Source: Luteolibacter sp. Y139 (GTDB lineage: Bacteria > Verrucomicrobiota > Verrucomicrobiia > Verrucomicrobiales > Akkermansiaceae). From it: 64,000 nucleotides of DNA. Within the stretch, counting starts at the first letter, position 1. Every line of letters starts with the position of its first letter. This document shows positions 52,178 to 60,708 of this stretch, one piece after another. Made by a program: the position numbers and the translations under genes. The notes under the pieces were generated by a model. The model searched no databases. It was not told the origin of the DNA and saw only the letters and a program-made list of their open reading frames with translations. The stretch covers positions 186,001 to 250,000 of the forward strand of contig NZ_JBBUKT010000008.1 in assembly GCF_038066715.1 (NCBI RefSeq). Reading direction: 5' to 3'.

Positions 52178-52945
52178 GTGAAACTTTCCACTCTCGCCGC
52201 TTTCTCACTCCTTTCCGCCTCGTCCCTTCACGCCGGAGTCGGTGTCGGAGCCAAGCCCGTCGAAGGAGCCGAAGTTGTCTTCGACGGATCGCGCGAGATG
52301 CTCGATGCGAAGTGGACCTACTGGCAGGGCCCGCGTTTCGCTTCCTCACTCCCGATCAAGTGGAAGATCGTCGATGACCCGGTCGACAAGGGCACGGTCG
52401 TCATGAGCGATGACCCCGCGGCGGCAGGTGGCCTGTATGGTACTGCCGACATCGTGACCAAGGAGGCCTACAAGGACTTCCGCCTCCACATTGAATTCAA
52501 CATCGCCAAGCCAGGCGGCAATAGCGGCGTCTATCTCCAGAACCGCTACGAGATCCAGGTCCTCGACGGCGACAAGACCAAGCACGGCATGGCCGCGGTC
52601 ATCAACGAGACCGAGTCGCCCTACGAGCAATACCTCGGCGCCGGCAAGTGGAACGCCTACGACATCACCTTCCGCGCCGCCCGCTTCAAGGACGGCAAGC
52701 TCACCGAGAAGGCCATGGTCACGATGTATTTCAACGGCAAGAAGGTGCACGTGAACCAGACCATCAATCAGGTCTGGGGCGGCGCGAATTCCGGCGTGGA
52801 CGGCGGGAATGACGGCGGCAAGGGCATCACCGATACGCCGCAGGGCCTCAAGCTCCAGGCGGAAGGCCACGACGTGCGTTTCCGCAACATCTGGATCAAA
52901 AAGCTCGATCTCGAAAAGCCCGACTCCGACTTCGCAGCCGACTAA
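52178..52945 (+). CDS. Secreted DUF1080 family protein
   Basis: This 255-aa protein has a signal peptide (MKLSTLAAFSLLSASSLHAG). DUF1080 fold: EVVFDGSREMLDAKWTYWQG, DFRLHIEFNIAKPGGNSGVYLQNRYEIQVLD, and NAYDITFRAARF. It is the short single-domain form. The start is GTG at 52178, since no in-frame ATG keeps the signal peptide. It probably binds or cleaves sugars in the periplasm. It lies opposite an AraC regulator. Confidence 0.83.
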   Translation: MKLSTLAAFSLLSASSLHAGVGVGAKPVEGAEVVFDGSREMLDAKWTYWQGPRFASSLPIKWKIVDDPVDKGTVVMSDDPAAAGGLYGTADIVTKEAYKDFRLHIEFNIAKPGGNSGVYLQNRYEIQVLDGDKTKHGMAAVINETESPYEQYLGAGKWNAYDITFRAARFKDGKLTEKAMVTMYFNGKKVHVNQTINQVWGGANSGVDGGNDGGKGITDTPQGLKLQAEGHDVRFRNIWIKKLDLEKPDSDFAAD

Positions 52946-53069
52946 CAGCAGCGGTGCCCCAAGCCGCTGGAGGCCAGTCGCCCCCACGGACGGGTGGCTA
53001 TGCAATTTTATGCATCAAGTTTCTCAGATTTTGATTGTTGTCATACAGGATGCTGCGTAACTGGGATCG

Positions 53070-56000
53070 GTGAACCCAAAAAACCCCTCTGTTCTCCGGT
53101 GCCTTGCTGCGTCGCTATTACTCGCACTGGCGAATTCAGCCCATGGCGCGTGGTCGAAGTTCGAGGACTTCGAAAGCGGCTTTACCGCGAATGCGACCAT
53201 CAATGGCGTGCACGGCTGGGTCGCCGATATCCCCGCCAGCGTCACGGCCGCCGCCGATCCCGCCTCTTCCGGCCGCGGACTGGTGTGCCGTGCCGTGCCC
53301 AGTGCCCGGAACGATATCTACAAAACGCTCGGTTCCCTACAGATTCCCAATGGCGCGACCGGCACCGTGTTCTTCGAGGCATTCATCCCGACCGCCGGGG
53401 CAGGGGATGAAAACATCAGCATCGGCCTGTCGGACATCGCCGCGCCGAATGACTATGCCACCTATGAGCCGCAATTCCGCTGGTTGAACACGGACATCTC
53501 TCCGCGCAATGGGGCAAACTTCACCGACACCGGATACAACCACAAGACCGGCGAATGGATGCAGGTCTGGATGGTGGTAAACAACGCCACGGACACCGTG
53601 GACATGCATGTCCAGTCACCGGTCGGCTCGACGGGCCGTGTGAAAGTCGCCACCGGCTACGGTTTTCGCAACGGCCTTGCCGCAAACGCGCTGGTCAGCT
53701 TCATGCTGATCCAGACCGCCGGCCAGGATGTCTACATCGACAATATCTACGTCGCCAATGGCAGCGAGGATCTGACCTTTCCGCCGATTCCAAGCCTCTT
53801 GCCGACCGTCGTTGCCGATACGATCCAGACCGGCGTCGGCGGTGCGATCGCCTTCGATCCTCTGGCCAATGACACCGGCAGGATCGATCCCGCCTCGCTG
53901 CAGATCGTCACCGGGCCCACCTCCGGCACGGTCGTCATTGAAGGCGGAAAACTTCGCTACCACCACACCGGCGTCACTACCGGCACGGATAGCTTCCGCT
54001 ACCGGATCAAGAGTCCCGAGGGGACCTACCAGTCCGAGGGAAATGTGACGGTGAATATCAGCAGCAATTTCCGCCTCGCCAATGTCACGGCAAACGTGCC
54101 GGCGAATCCGCCCGCTGCCGCCGCCGGAGGCTTGGCGATCATCGATGGCCTGCCGGGTCTCACCTTTCCCGATGCCGTCGCGATGACCTCCGTGCCCGGC
54201 ACGCCGAAGGCACTGCTCGTGGCTTCGGTCAATGGCTCCGTCTGGTATGTGCCGGACTCCACCGCGGCAGCGCCGGTGAAAATCCAGGTGCTCAATGTCG
54301 CATCGCTCTCGAATTTCACCCGCGGTCGCAGCATTTACTCCATCGAGTGCTTCCCGGATTTCGCCACCACCGGACACATCGTGGTGAATTATCAGGGCGA
54401 CTCCTCGCGGCTGCCTGCACCCGGTGCGGGACAAACGGTGCAGGACGTGATGACCGGCCTCGACAAGAACGGCGCGCCCGATTCCGTCATCGAGTGCGAC
54501 CTGCGCGTCTCGCGCTTTACGCTGTCGCCAGCACACATCGCATCGGCGGCGGACGGACTTTCCGCGACCGAGAATTCCGCCGCATTGGCCACCGAGTTGC
54601 CCTACATCAATCTCGCCGAGCAGAACCTCTTCCACAGCATCAACGACGCGAAATTCGGTCCGGACGGCTATCTCTACGTCACCTTCGGCGATGAAGGCGA
54701 CCAAGGGGATCCCCACCGCAACGGCCAGCGTCTGACGAAGGACTTCTACAGCTCGATGATCCGCATCGATCTCGATCCGAACTCAACCAACCCGAAGCCG
54801 AACCCGCACTACGCCATCGCCGTCGGTGCCTTGAATGGCCTTCACAGCCCCAACACTCCCTACACCAGCACCTCGCAGACGCCGAACTTCCGGGTCCCCA
54901 TCGACAATCCCTTCATCCACACCAGCCTCGGTGGCACCTGGGCCGGCAGCTTCGATGGCACCGACTTCTCCAGCCAGCTCACGAAGGTCCGCACCGAAAT
55001 GTGGGCCGTCGGCTTGCGGAATCCCTTCAAGTTCCACCTCGATGCCGAGGATGGCACCGGTGCGACCGAGGCGTGGATCGGTGACGTGGGCAAGGATTCC
55101 CGCGAGGAATTCTCCATCCTGAAGAAAGGCGAGAACGGCGGCTGGTCCTATTACGAAGGGGACATCGTCACTCCCGGGCTGGCATTCGTGCCGCCGCAGC
55201 CCTCCGGCACCACGCCGTGGAAGCAGCCGCTTTTCACCTATCCGCACAGCAATGGCAACAACTCGGCTACCGGCGGCATCTTCTATCGCGATACCGCTCT
55301 GCCCACGCTGACCAATCGCTACATCTGCGGCGACTACGGCTCCGGCCGCATCTGGAGCATCAGCCGCGACGGCTCCTCCGTCATCGAGCTCGCCGACCTG
55401 CGCCTCAGCACCAATCGCATCGTGGACTTCCACGTGGACCCGGTGACGAAGGACATCTTCGTGCTCGAGAATGGCGGCAGCAACCGCGTGATGCGCATCA
55501 CCGTGCAGCCGCCCGGTCCAGAAGACTATCCGACGAAGCTCTCGGACCTCGGCTTGTTTGCGGACCTTTCCAATCTGACGCCGAATCCCGGTGTGGTCCC
55601 GTATTCGCCAAACCTGACCTTCTGGTCGGATGGCGCGGAGAAGAAGCGCTGGTTCGTCATCAAGAACCTCACCGACATCATCGGCTGGTCACAGGATGGA
55701 AACTGGACCTTCCCGAGTGGCATGGTCTGGGTGAAGCACTTCGACTTCGACCTCGACCGCAGCCATCCCGGCACCGTCAAGAAGCGGCTGGAAACCCGTG
55801 TGCTGGTGCGGAACGCCACCGGAGCCTACGGCGTTTCCTATCGTTGGAACGAGGCGGGCACCGAGGCCACACTGTCTCCTAACACCGGCGAGGATTTCCC
55901 CATCAACTACACCGATGCAAATGGAGCGCCCGCCACTCTCGGCTGGCACATCCCATCCCGCGCCGAGTGCCTCAGCTGCCACACCGTCACCGCCGGCCAT

Positions 56001-57236
56001 GCGCTCAGCATGAACACGCGGCAGTTCAATCTCCAGCAGACCATCAACGGCCAGACCGGCAACCTGCTGACGCTGCTCTCTAACAGCGGCTACCTCGCCG
56101 GCTTCACGGGAACTCCCGCGAGCCTGCCCCGCTTCTACAAGCCGGATGATACCAATGCCGGCCTCGAGGAACGCGTCCGCTCCTACCTCGCGGTGAATTG
56201 CTCCTATTGCCACCAGCCCGGCGGCGGCACACCTGAGTCGTGGGATGCCCGTCCTCATCTCACCTTGGAACAGACCCATCTGCTCTACACCCATCCCGTC
56301 AGCGAGGCGACCCCGGACCTGAGCGATCACATCATCCGCCCCGGCGACAAGGCCCACTCGGCGCTCTGGAACAAGATCAACGCCCGCTCCGTGATCAATG
56401 GCACCTTCAACGGCTACTCCCAGATGCCGCCTCTCGCCACGAATGTCTTCGACGAGCAGGGCCTCGCACTCATCGGCGAGTGGATCGATCATCATGCCAA
56501 CGTAGCCCCGTCACCGGCAGCAGGCAGCATCGGCCAGACGAACCTCTCCGAAAACGAATCTGCCGGTCACCTCGTCGGCATGGCCAATGCCGTGGACCCC
56601 GATGTGCGCGAGGGCATCCCCGATCAATCGCTGCTGACCTACACCATCACCGCCGGAAATGATCGCGGCCTGTTTTCCCTCGACCCCGCCACCGGCGAGC
56701 TGCGCTTGAATGGCATCATCGACTTCGAGCGCCAGTCGCAGCACCAGCTCACCGTGGAAGTGGCCGACCACTTCGCACCGAATCCCGGCGTCCTCCACCG
56801 CACGGTCATCGTCGATCTGATCGACGAGACCAGCCCCGACCTCACCGCGGACCTGGATGGAAACGGTCTCTTCGATGCCTGGGAATCGTCCTTCGGCATC
56901 AGCAACCCCGCGGGCGACGATGATCACGATGGAACGAACGCGTTCTTCGAACTGCTGTCCGGCGGGGATCCCAGCGTCGCTGAGTCGCCATCGTCCCTCG
57001 GTCTCACCCACGTCCTCAATGGAGGTCAGGAACTCGGGTGGAACGTCCGCAATGGTTTCATCCTCGGCCAGGACTATCACGTCCAGCTCTCCGACGATCT
57101 CGGCGCGTGGGGCGAGCTGCAGCCGGTGGACTACACCGTCCAGTCCGTCACCCCGGTCAGCCCCGGCGTCTCCCGCGTGGTGATCAAGGTCCCCGCCGCC
57201 GGTCCGAAGCAGTTCCTCCGCCTGAGCGGGCCCTGA
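53070..57236 (+). CDS. Giant secreted sugar-dehydrogenase/di-heme cytochrome/cadherin fusion protein
   Basis: This 1388-aa protein has a GTG start, then a signal peptide (VLRCLAASLLLALANSAHG). Residues 30-230 are LamG-like. Residues 250-340 form a cadherin/Ig-like module (AIAFDPLANDTGRIDPAS; KLRYHHTGVTTGTDSFRYRI). Residues 350-800 are a glucose/sorbosone dehydrogenase propeller (NAKFGPDGYLYVTFGDEGD; MWAVGLRNPFKFHLDAEDG). Residues 820-1160 form a di-heme region with CLSCH near 968 and CSYCH near 1043. Residues 1170-1260 are a cadherin-like repeat and the C-terminus is a Verrucomicrobia-type tail. It likely oxidises extracellular sugars. Confidence 0.85.
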   Translation: MNPKNPSVLRCLAASLLLALANSAHGAWSKFEDFESGFTANATINGVHGWVADIPASVTAAADPASSGRGLVCRAVPSARNDIYKTLGSLQIPNGATGTVFFEAFIPTAGAGDENISIGLSDIAAPNDYATYEPQFRWLNTDISPRNGANFTDTGYNHKTGEWMQVWMVVNNATDTVDMHVQSPVGSTGRVKVATGYGFRNGLAANALVSFMLIQTAGQDVYIDNIYVANGSEDLTFPPIPSLLPTVVADTIQTGVGGAIAFDPLANDTGRIDPASLQIVTGPTSGTVVIEGGKLRYHHTGVTTGTDSFRYRIKSPEGTYQSEGNVTVNISSNFRLANVTANVPANPPAAAAGGLAIIDGLPGLTFPDAVAMTSVPGTPKALLVASVNGSVWYVPDSTAAAPVKIQVLNVASLSNFTRGRSIYSIECFPDFATTGHIVVNYQGDSSRLPAPGAGQTVQDVMTGLDKNGAPDSVIECDLRVSRFTLSPAHIASAADGLSATENSAALATELPYINLAEQNLFHSINDAKFGPDGYLYVTFGDEGDQGDPHRNGQRLTKDFYSSMIRIDLDPNSTNPKPNPHYAIAVGALNGLHSPNTPYTSTSQTPNFRVPIDNPFIHTSLGGTWAGSFDGTDFSSQLTKVRTEMWAVGLRNPFKFHLDAEDGTGATEAWIGDVGKDSREEFSILKKGENGGWSYYEGDIVTPGLAFVPPQPSGTTPWKQPLFTYPHSNGNNSATGGIFYRDTALPTLTNRYICGDYGSGRIWSISRDGSSVIELADLRLSTNRIVDFHVDPVTKDIFVLENGGSNRVMRITVQPPGPEDYPTKLSDLGLFADLSNLTPNPGVVPYSPNLTFWSDGAEKKRWFVIKNLTDIIGWSQDGNWTFPSGMVWVKHFDFDLDRSHPGTVKKRLETRVLVRNATGAYGVSYRWNEAGTEATLSPNTGEDFPINYTDANGAPATLGWHIPSRAECLSCHTVTAGHALSMNTRQFNLQQTINGQTGNLLTLLSNSGYLAGFTGTPASLPRFYKPDDTNAGLEERVRSYLAVNCSYCHQPGGGTPESWDARPHLTLEQTHLLYTHPVSEATPDLSDHIIRPGDKAHSALWNKINARSVINGTFNGYSQMPPLATNVFDEQGLALIGEWIDHHANVAPSPAAGSIGQTNLSENESAGHLVGMANAVDPDVREGIPDQSLLTYTITAGNDRGLFSLDPATGELRLNGIIDFERQSQHQLTVEVADHFAPNPGVLHRTVIVDLIDETSPDLTADLDGNGLFDAWESSFGISNPAGDDDHDGTNAFFELLSGGDPSVAESPSSLGLTHVLNGGQELGWNVRNGFILGQDYHVQLSDDLGAWGELQPVDYTVQSVTPVSPGVSRVVIKVPAAGPKQFLRLSGP

Positions 57237-57287
57237 GACGGAGCTTTTCCTTTCCATCCTGCCGCCCGCCGTGACGAAGTGGGGGAG

Positions 57288-58049
57288 ATGAGTCTCCGCT
57301 GCCACGCCGTCGTCGACACCGCCTACCAGCAGGTGCAGATCTGGAAATCGGAGCGCCAGTGCGAATTCCGGGTCGCCGGGGCGATCCACGCGTGGTGGCA
57401 CGAGCGCCGGTTCCTAACAGGTCTGGCCTGGGACAATATCGCCGCCGCCGCCCTGCTGCGGCCCGCCGGCCCTCCGCGCTCGATCCTGATGCTGGGCCTC
57501 GCCGGCGGCACCGCCATGCGAATCCTCCGCCACCTCCTGCCGGATTGCCGGCTGGTCGCGGTGGACATCGATTCCGAAATCGTCGCCCTCGCCGAGCTGA
57601 ACATGAAACTCGACGACCTCGGCATCGAGATCCACATCGCCGATGCCTACCAGTGGATCGCCGCCTGCAAGGAGAAGTTCGACGTGGTCATCGATGACGT
57701 CTACCTCGCCGGCCGCAGTGACGTCTTCCGGCCCGGCAAGTCCGACAATCGCCAGATTTCCTCCCTGAAGCGCCTGCTCACCCCTGGCGGCCTGCTCGCC
57801 GCCAATCTGGTCAATGGTCCCGGCCACCGAGCCATGCAGATCCGCACCCGCGCGGCCTTCCGCGCGGGCTTCCCGGTGGTCCGCTCGGTCACCACTCCGG
57901 ACAGCATGAATGAGACCTTGGTCGCCGGTAAGGACGTCCTCCCGGTCTCCGCCCTGGGGGATTGGCTACGGGTTTTCCCGGATGCGACCGACCGGAAGCT
58001 CTGGAAGCGCCTGAAAGTCCGCCGTCTAACCCCCGTGGCGTCGCGTTGA
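57288..58049 (+). CDS. Spermidine-synthase-like methyltransferase fold protein
   Basis: This 253-aa protein has a Rossmann core ILMLGLAGGTAMRILRHLLP with the nucleotide-binding GLAGGT loop, then VAVDIDSEIVALAEL and FDVVIDDVYL, as in spermidine-synthase-type SAM enzymes. A classical polyamine active-site motif was not seen, so the substrate is open. A GGGGGAG stretch precedes ATG 57288; the GTG at 57279 would add three residues. Confidence 0.72.
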   Translation: MSLRCHAVVDTAYQQVQIWKSERQCEFRVAGAIHAWWHERRFLTGLAWDNIAAAALLRPAGPPRSILMLGLAGGTAMRILRHLLPDCRLVAVDIDSEIVALAELNMKLDDLGIEIHIADAYQWIAACKEKFDVVIDDVYLAGRSDVFRPGKSDNRQISSLKRLLTPGGLLAANLVNGPGHRAMQIRTRAAFRAGFPVVRSVTTPDSMNETLVAGKDVLPVSALGDWLRVFPDATDRKLWKRLKVRRLTPVASR

Positions 58050-58082
58050 CAAGCCGCCGGGCCCCGCGCAACCTCCGCGCCC

Positions 58083-58748
58083 ATGGATACTTTGAAGATT
58101 CTGCTCGGCGCCACCGTGGCTTTGTTGCTCGGCGCGTTGGGTGTCTCGCTTTATAACCAAAAGGCTCCGGCCCAATCGGCCGACTCGGTGGAGAAGGCGG
58201 AATTGATGCGCCAGATCGAGGAACTCCGCCTTGAGCAGGATCGCCTGCAGATTGAGAAGCAACGGCTCGCGCTCCAACAGGCCGCCGCCCAAGCCCCGCC
58301 AGTGGTCGTCCCGGCCCCGTCTTCCACTCCGGCCGCCGATGTCGCCGCCATGCAGGATCAAATCGCCCAGCTCCAGGCCGACAAGGAAAAGGCCGAGCGC
58401 GATGCCGCGACCGCTGACCGCGAAGCCGCCTTCGTCGGCGGCAGGGAGATCGAGAATCATGACAAGGAAGCCCGCCGCGCCCGCCTGATCAGCCAGGCGC
58501 TGGTCATCGCCCGCGTGAAGGAATGGGTGGAAAGCCCTGATGCCGGCACCTTCGCCACCGTGGACATCGTCATGCCGGAGAATGTCCAGCCCGGCACCAT
58601 CCTCTGCCTGCGCCGCAAGACCGGGATCCTCGGCCGCCTGAAAATCGGCGACGTGAATATCGAGGGCGCCATCGCCAATCCGGTTTCCGCTTTCACCGAA
58701 ACCCGTCCGCAGGCCGGCGACGAGCTCATCCTCGACCCGACCTTCTAA
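58083..58748 (+). CDS. Coiled-coil membrane-anchored hypothetical protein
   Basis: This 221-aa protein has one N-terminal helix (MDTLKILLGATVALLLGALGVSLY), two coiled-coil stretches (residues 36-68 and 90-120) and a C-terminal domain of about 90 residues (TVDIVMPENVQPGTILCLRRKTGILGRLKIG). No match to a known family. It lies 33 bp after the methyltransferase, so is probably co-transcribed. Possible role at the cell envelope. Confidence 0.6.
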   Translation: MDTLKILLGATVALLLGALGVSLYNQKAPAQSADSVEKAELMRQIEELRLEQDRLQIEKQRLALQQAAAQAPPVVVPAPSSTPAADVAAMQDQIAQLQADKEKAERDAATADREAAFVGGREIENHDKEARRARLISQALVIARVKEWVESPDAGTFATVDIVMPENVQPGTILCLRRKTGILGRLKIGDVNIEGAIANPVSAFTETRPQAGDELILDPTF

Positions 58749-58864
58749 GCATCTCGTCGAAAGACGATGACCCAAGGGGCTGCACGTCACGCACGGCAGC
58801 CCTTCATCGCCTCTCACCTCTGGTCTCTGGTTCCTTGTTTCTCGCTTCTTCTCCGATTCGTCCC

Positions 58865-60262
58865 ATGTCCACCACCGTCGGTCTCATCTCTCTCGGCTGC
58901 GCGAAGAACCTCATCGACTCGGAAGTCATGATGGGTCACCTCGCCGAAGCCGGCATGTCGCTCACCTCCGAGGCGGAGCTGGCGGACGTGCTCATCGTGA
59001 ATACCTGTTCGTTCATCGACATGGCGAAGCAGGAGTCGATCGATGCCATCTTCGGTGCGGTCAATGCCCGCAAGGAGGACCCCGACCGCGAACGCCAGAA
59101 GATCATCGTCGCCGGCTGCCTGTCGCAGCGCTTTGCTAAGGACCTGCCGGGCATCATGCCGGAAGTGGACGCCTTCATCGGCCTCGACCAGATCACCAAG
59201 GTTGCGCCGATCATTGAGAACCTCGTCGGCAAGAAACCCGCCCCCGCGCCGAAGGAGGCGAACTCCGCCACCGAGGACCCGCGCGACTACGTCACGCTCA
59301 AGCCGCAGTACGTGCCGGACTACGTCACCCCGCGCTTCCGCCTCACGCCGGAGCACTTCGCCTACGTGAAGATCGCCGAGGGCTGCAATCACACCTGCAC
59401 CTTCTGCATCATCCCGAAGATCCGCGGCATGCACCGCTCGCGCACTCAGGACAGCGTTGTCCGCGAGGTCGAGGCACTCGTGAAGTCCGGCGTGAAGGAA
59501 ATCAACCTCATCTCCCAGGACACCACCTACTTCGGCATGGACAAGTGGGAGGGCCAGCGCCCGAACCCGAACTCGCCGGTCGACTCGTCCCGCGGCGAAT
59601 CGCTCGCCACGCTGCTGCGCGAGATCAACAAGATCGAGGGCGAGTTCTGGGTCCGCCTGCTCTACACCCACCCGGCCCACTGGTCGGACGAGCTCATCAA
59701 GACCATCGCCGAGTGCGACAAGATCGCGAAGTACGTCGATATCCCGCTCCAGCACATCTCCGACCGCATGCTGACGGCGATGAAGCGCAAGACGAATGGC
59801 GACTACATCCGCGACCTGCTCCGCCGCATGCGCGCCGGCATCCCGAATCTCGGCATTCGGACGACGTTCATCGTGGGTTTCCCCGGCGAGACCGAGGAAG
59901 ACTTCACGGAGCTGCTGGAGTTCATCCGCGAGTTCCGCTTCGAGCGAGCCGGCGTTTTCCAGTACTCGAAGGAGGAGGGGACCCCTGCCTACAAGATGAC
60001 CGGCCAGCTTCACCACATGACCCGCAAGGGCCGCTGGAGCCGCGCCATGGCCGAACTGCAAAAGGTCGCCTCCGAGGTGAACCAGGCACAGGTCGGCAAG
60101 CAGGTCCGCGTCCTCGTCGAGGAAAAGGGCGTCGGTCGCACCGAATGGGATGCTCCCGAGATCGACGGCTCCGTGCACGTCGACGAGAACATCCCGGTCG
60201 GCAGCTTCGCCGATGTCACCATCGGTGACTGGCGCGGCTACGATCTCGTGGCCGCACGTTGA
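58865..60262 (+). CDS. rimO: Ribosomal protein S12 methylthiotransferase
   Basis: This 465-aa radical SAM enzyme adds a methylthio group to an aspartate of ribosomal protein S12. The N-terminal cluster ligands are C12, C48 and C85 (SLGCAKNLIDSE, NTCSFI, AGCLSQRF). The radical SAM cluster C174-C178-C181 is in EGCNHTCTFC. A TRAM domain closes the protein. The SLGCAKNLIDSE and GMHRSR blocks favour RimO over MiaB. The start is the ATG at 58865. Confidence 0.93.
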   Translation: MSTTVGLISLGCAKNLIDSEVMMGHLAEAGMSLTSEAELADVLIVNTCSFIDMAKQESIDAIFGAVNARKEDPDRERQKIIVAGCLSQRFAKDLPGIMPEVDAFIGLDQITKVAPIIENLVGKKPAPAPKEANSATEDPRDYVTLKPQYVPDYVTPRFRLTPEHFAYVKIAEGCNHTCTFCIIPKIRGMHRSRTQDSVVREVEALVKSGVKEINLISQDTTYFGMDKWEGQRPNPNSPVDSSRGESLATLLREINKIEGEFWVRLLYTHPAHWSDELIKTIAECDKIAKYVDIPLQHISDRMLTAMKRKTNGDYIRDLLRRMRAGIPNLGIRTTFIVGFPGETEEDFTELLEFIREFRFERAGVFQYSKEEGTPAYKMTGQLHHMTRKGRWSRAMAELQKVASEVNQAQVGKQVRVLVEEKGVGRTEWDAPEIDGSVHVDENIPVGSFADVTIGDWRGYDLVAAR

Positions 60263-60271
60263 TACCGCGGA

Positions 60272-60493
60272 TCATCGCAGCTCCCATCCCGGGGATGGGA
60301 GCTCTGGTAGGCGGAGGCTCTCTTCCCGCAGCTTGGCATCGCTGCTCTCCAGGGCGAGGTCGCGGGCCTCGTCCGGGCTGTGTTCTCGCAGGGTGGGAAT
60401 GACTTGCTTGCTGCCGATGTCCAGCCGCACCGCGGATTTTCCGGGTGATCTTACATCATCTTGGCAGATGGGTAAAATTCGTAGACCTCTCAT
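60272..60493 (-). CDS. Possible small protein or gene relic (weak)
   Basis: This is a 73-codon frame, GC-rich over its last 50 codons (SPDEARDLALESSDAKLREESL). The text reads like real protein, but the start lies in AT-rich sequence and the stop overlaps the hairpin after rimO. It could be the remnant of a gene. The adjacent interval 60440-60708 is AT-rich and shows no other gene; it should hold the promoter of the gene at 60709. Confidence 0.2.
   Translation of the reverse strand: MRGLRILPICQDDVRSPGKSAVRLDIGSKQVIPTLREHSPDEARDLALESSDAKLREESLRLPELPSPGWELR
60279..60303 (+). terminator. Hairpin after rimO
   Basis: AGCTCCCATCC-CGG-GGATGGGAGCT is a perfect 11-bp stem with a three-base loop, 17 bp after the rimO stop. 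It has no T-tract, so the termination role is likely but not certain. Confidence 0.6.
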
Positions 60494-60708
60494 TGCGAAA
60501 TGCCACGAAAGTCAGTTAGTTAGACCATATCCATGTAATTTCTGCAGCCTTTGTAATGCCGCGGATTTTTTGGTTATTAGGGGATAAATAATTGGATCAT
60601 GCAGAGCTTAGATTCGGTTAGAATTACACCATTTTGGTGATTTATGGATGAGGCTGAAGATCACCTCCCGGTGTTCTGAGACAACTGCAACCCCATCCCC
60701 ACTCTGCC

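Noticed and set aside
58814-60178. Minus-strand frame of 454 codons
   Set aside because: Antisense of rimO, whose motifs are unambiguous.
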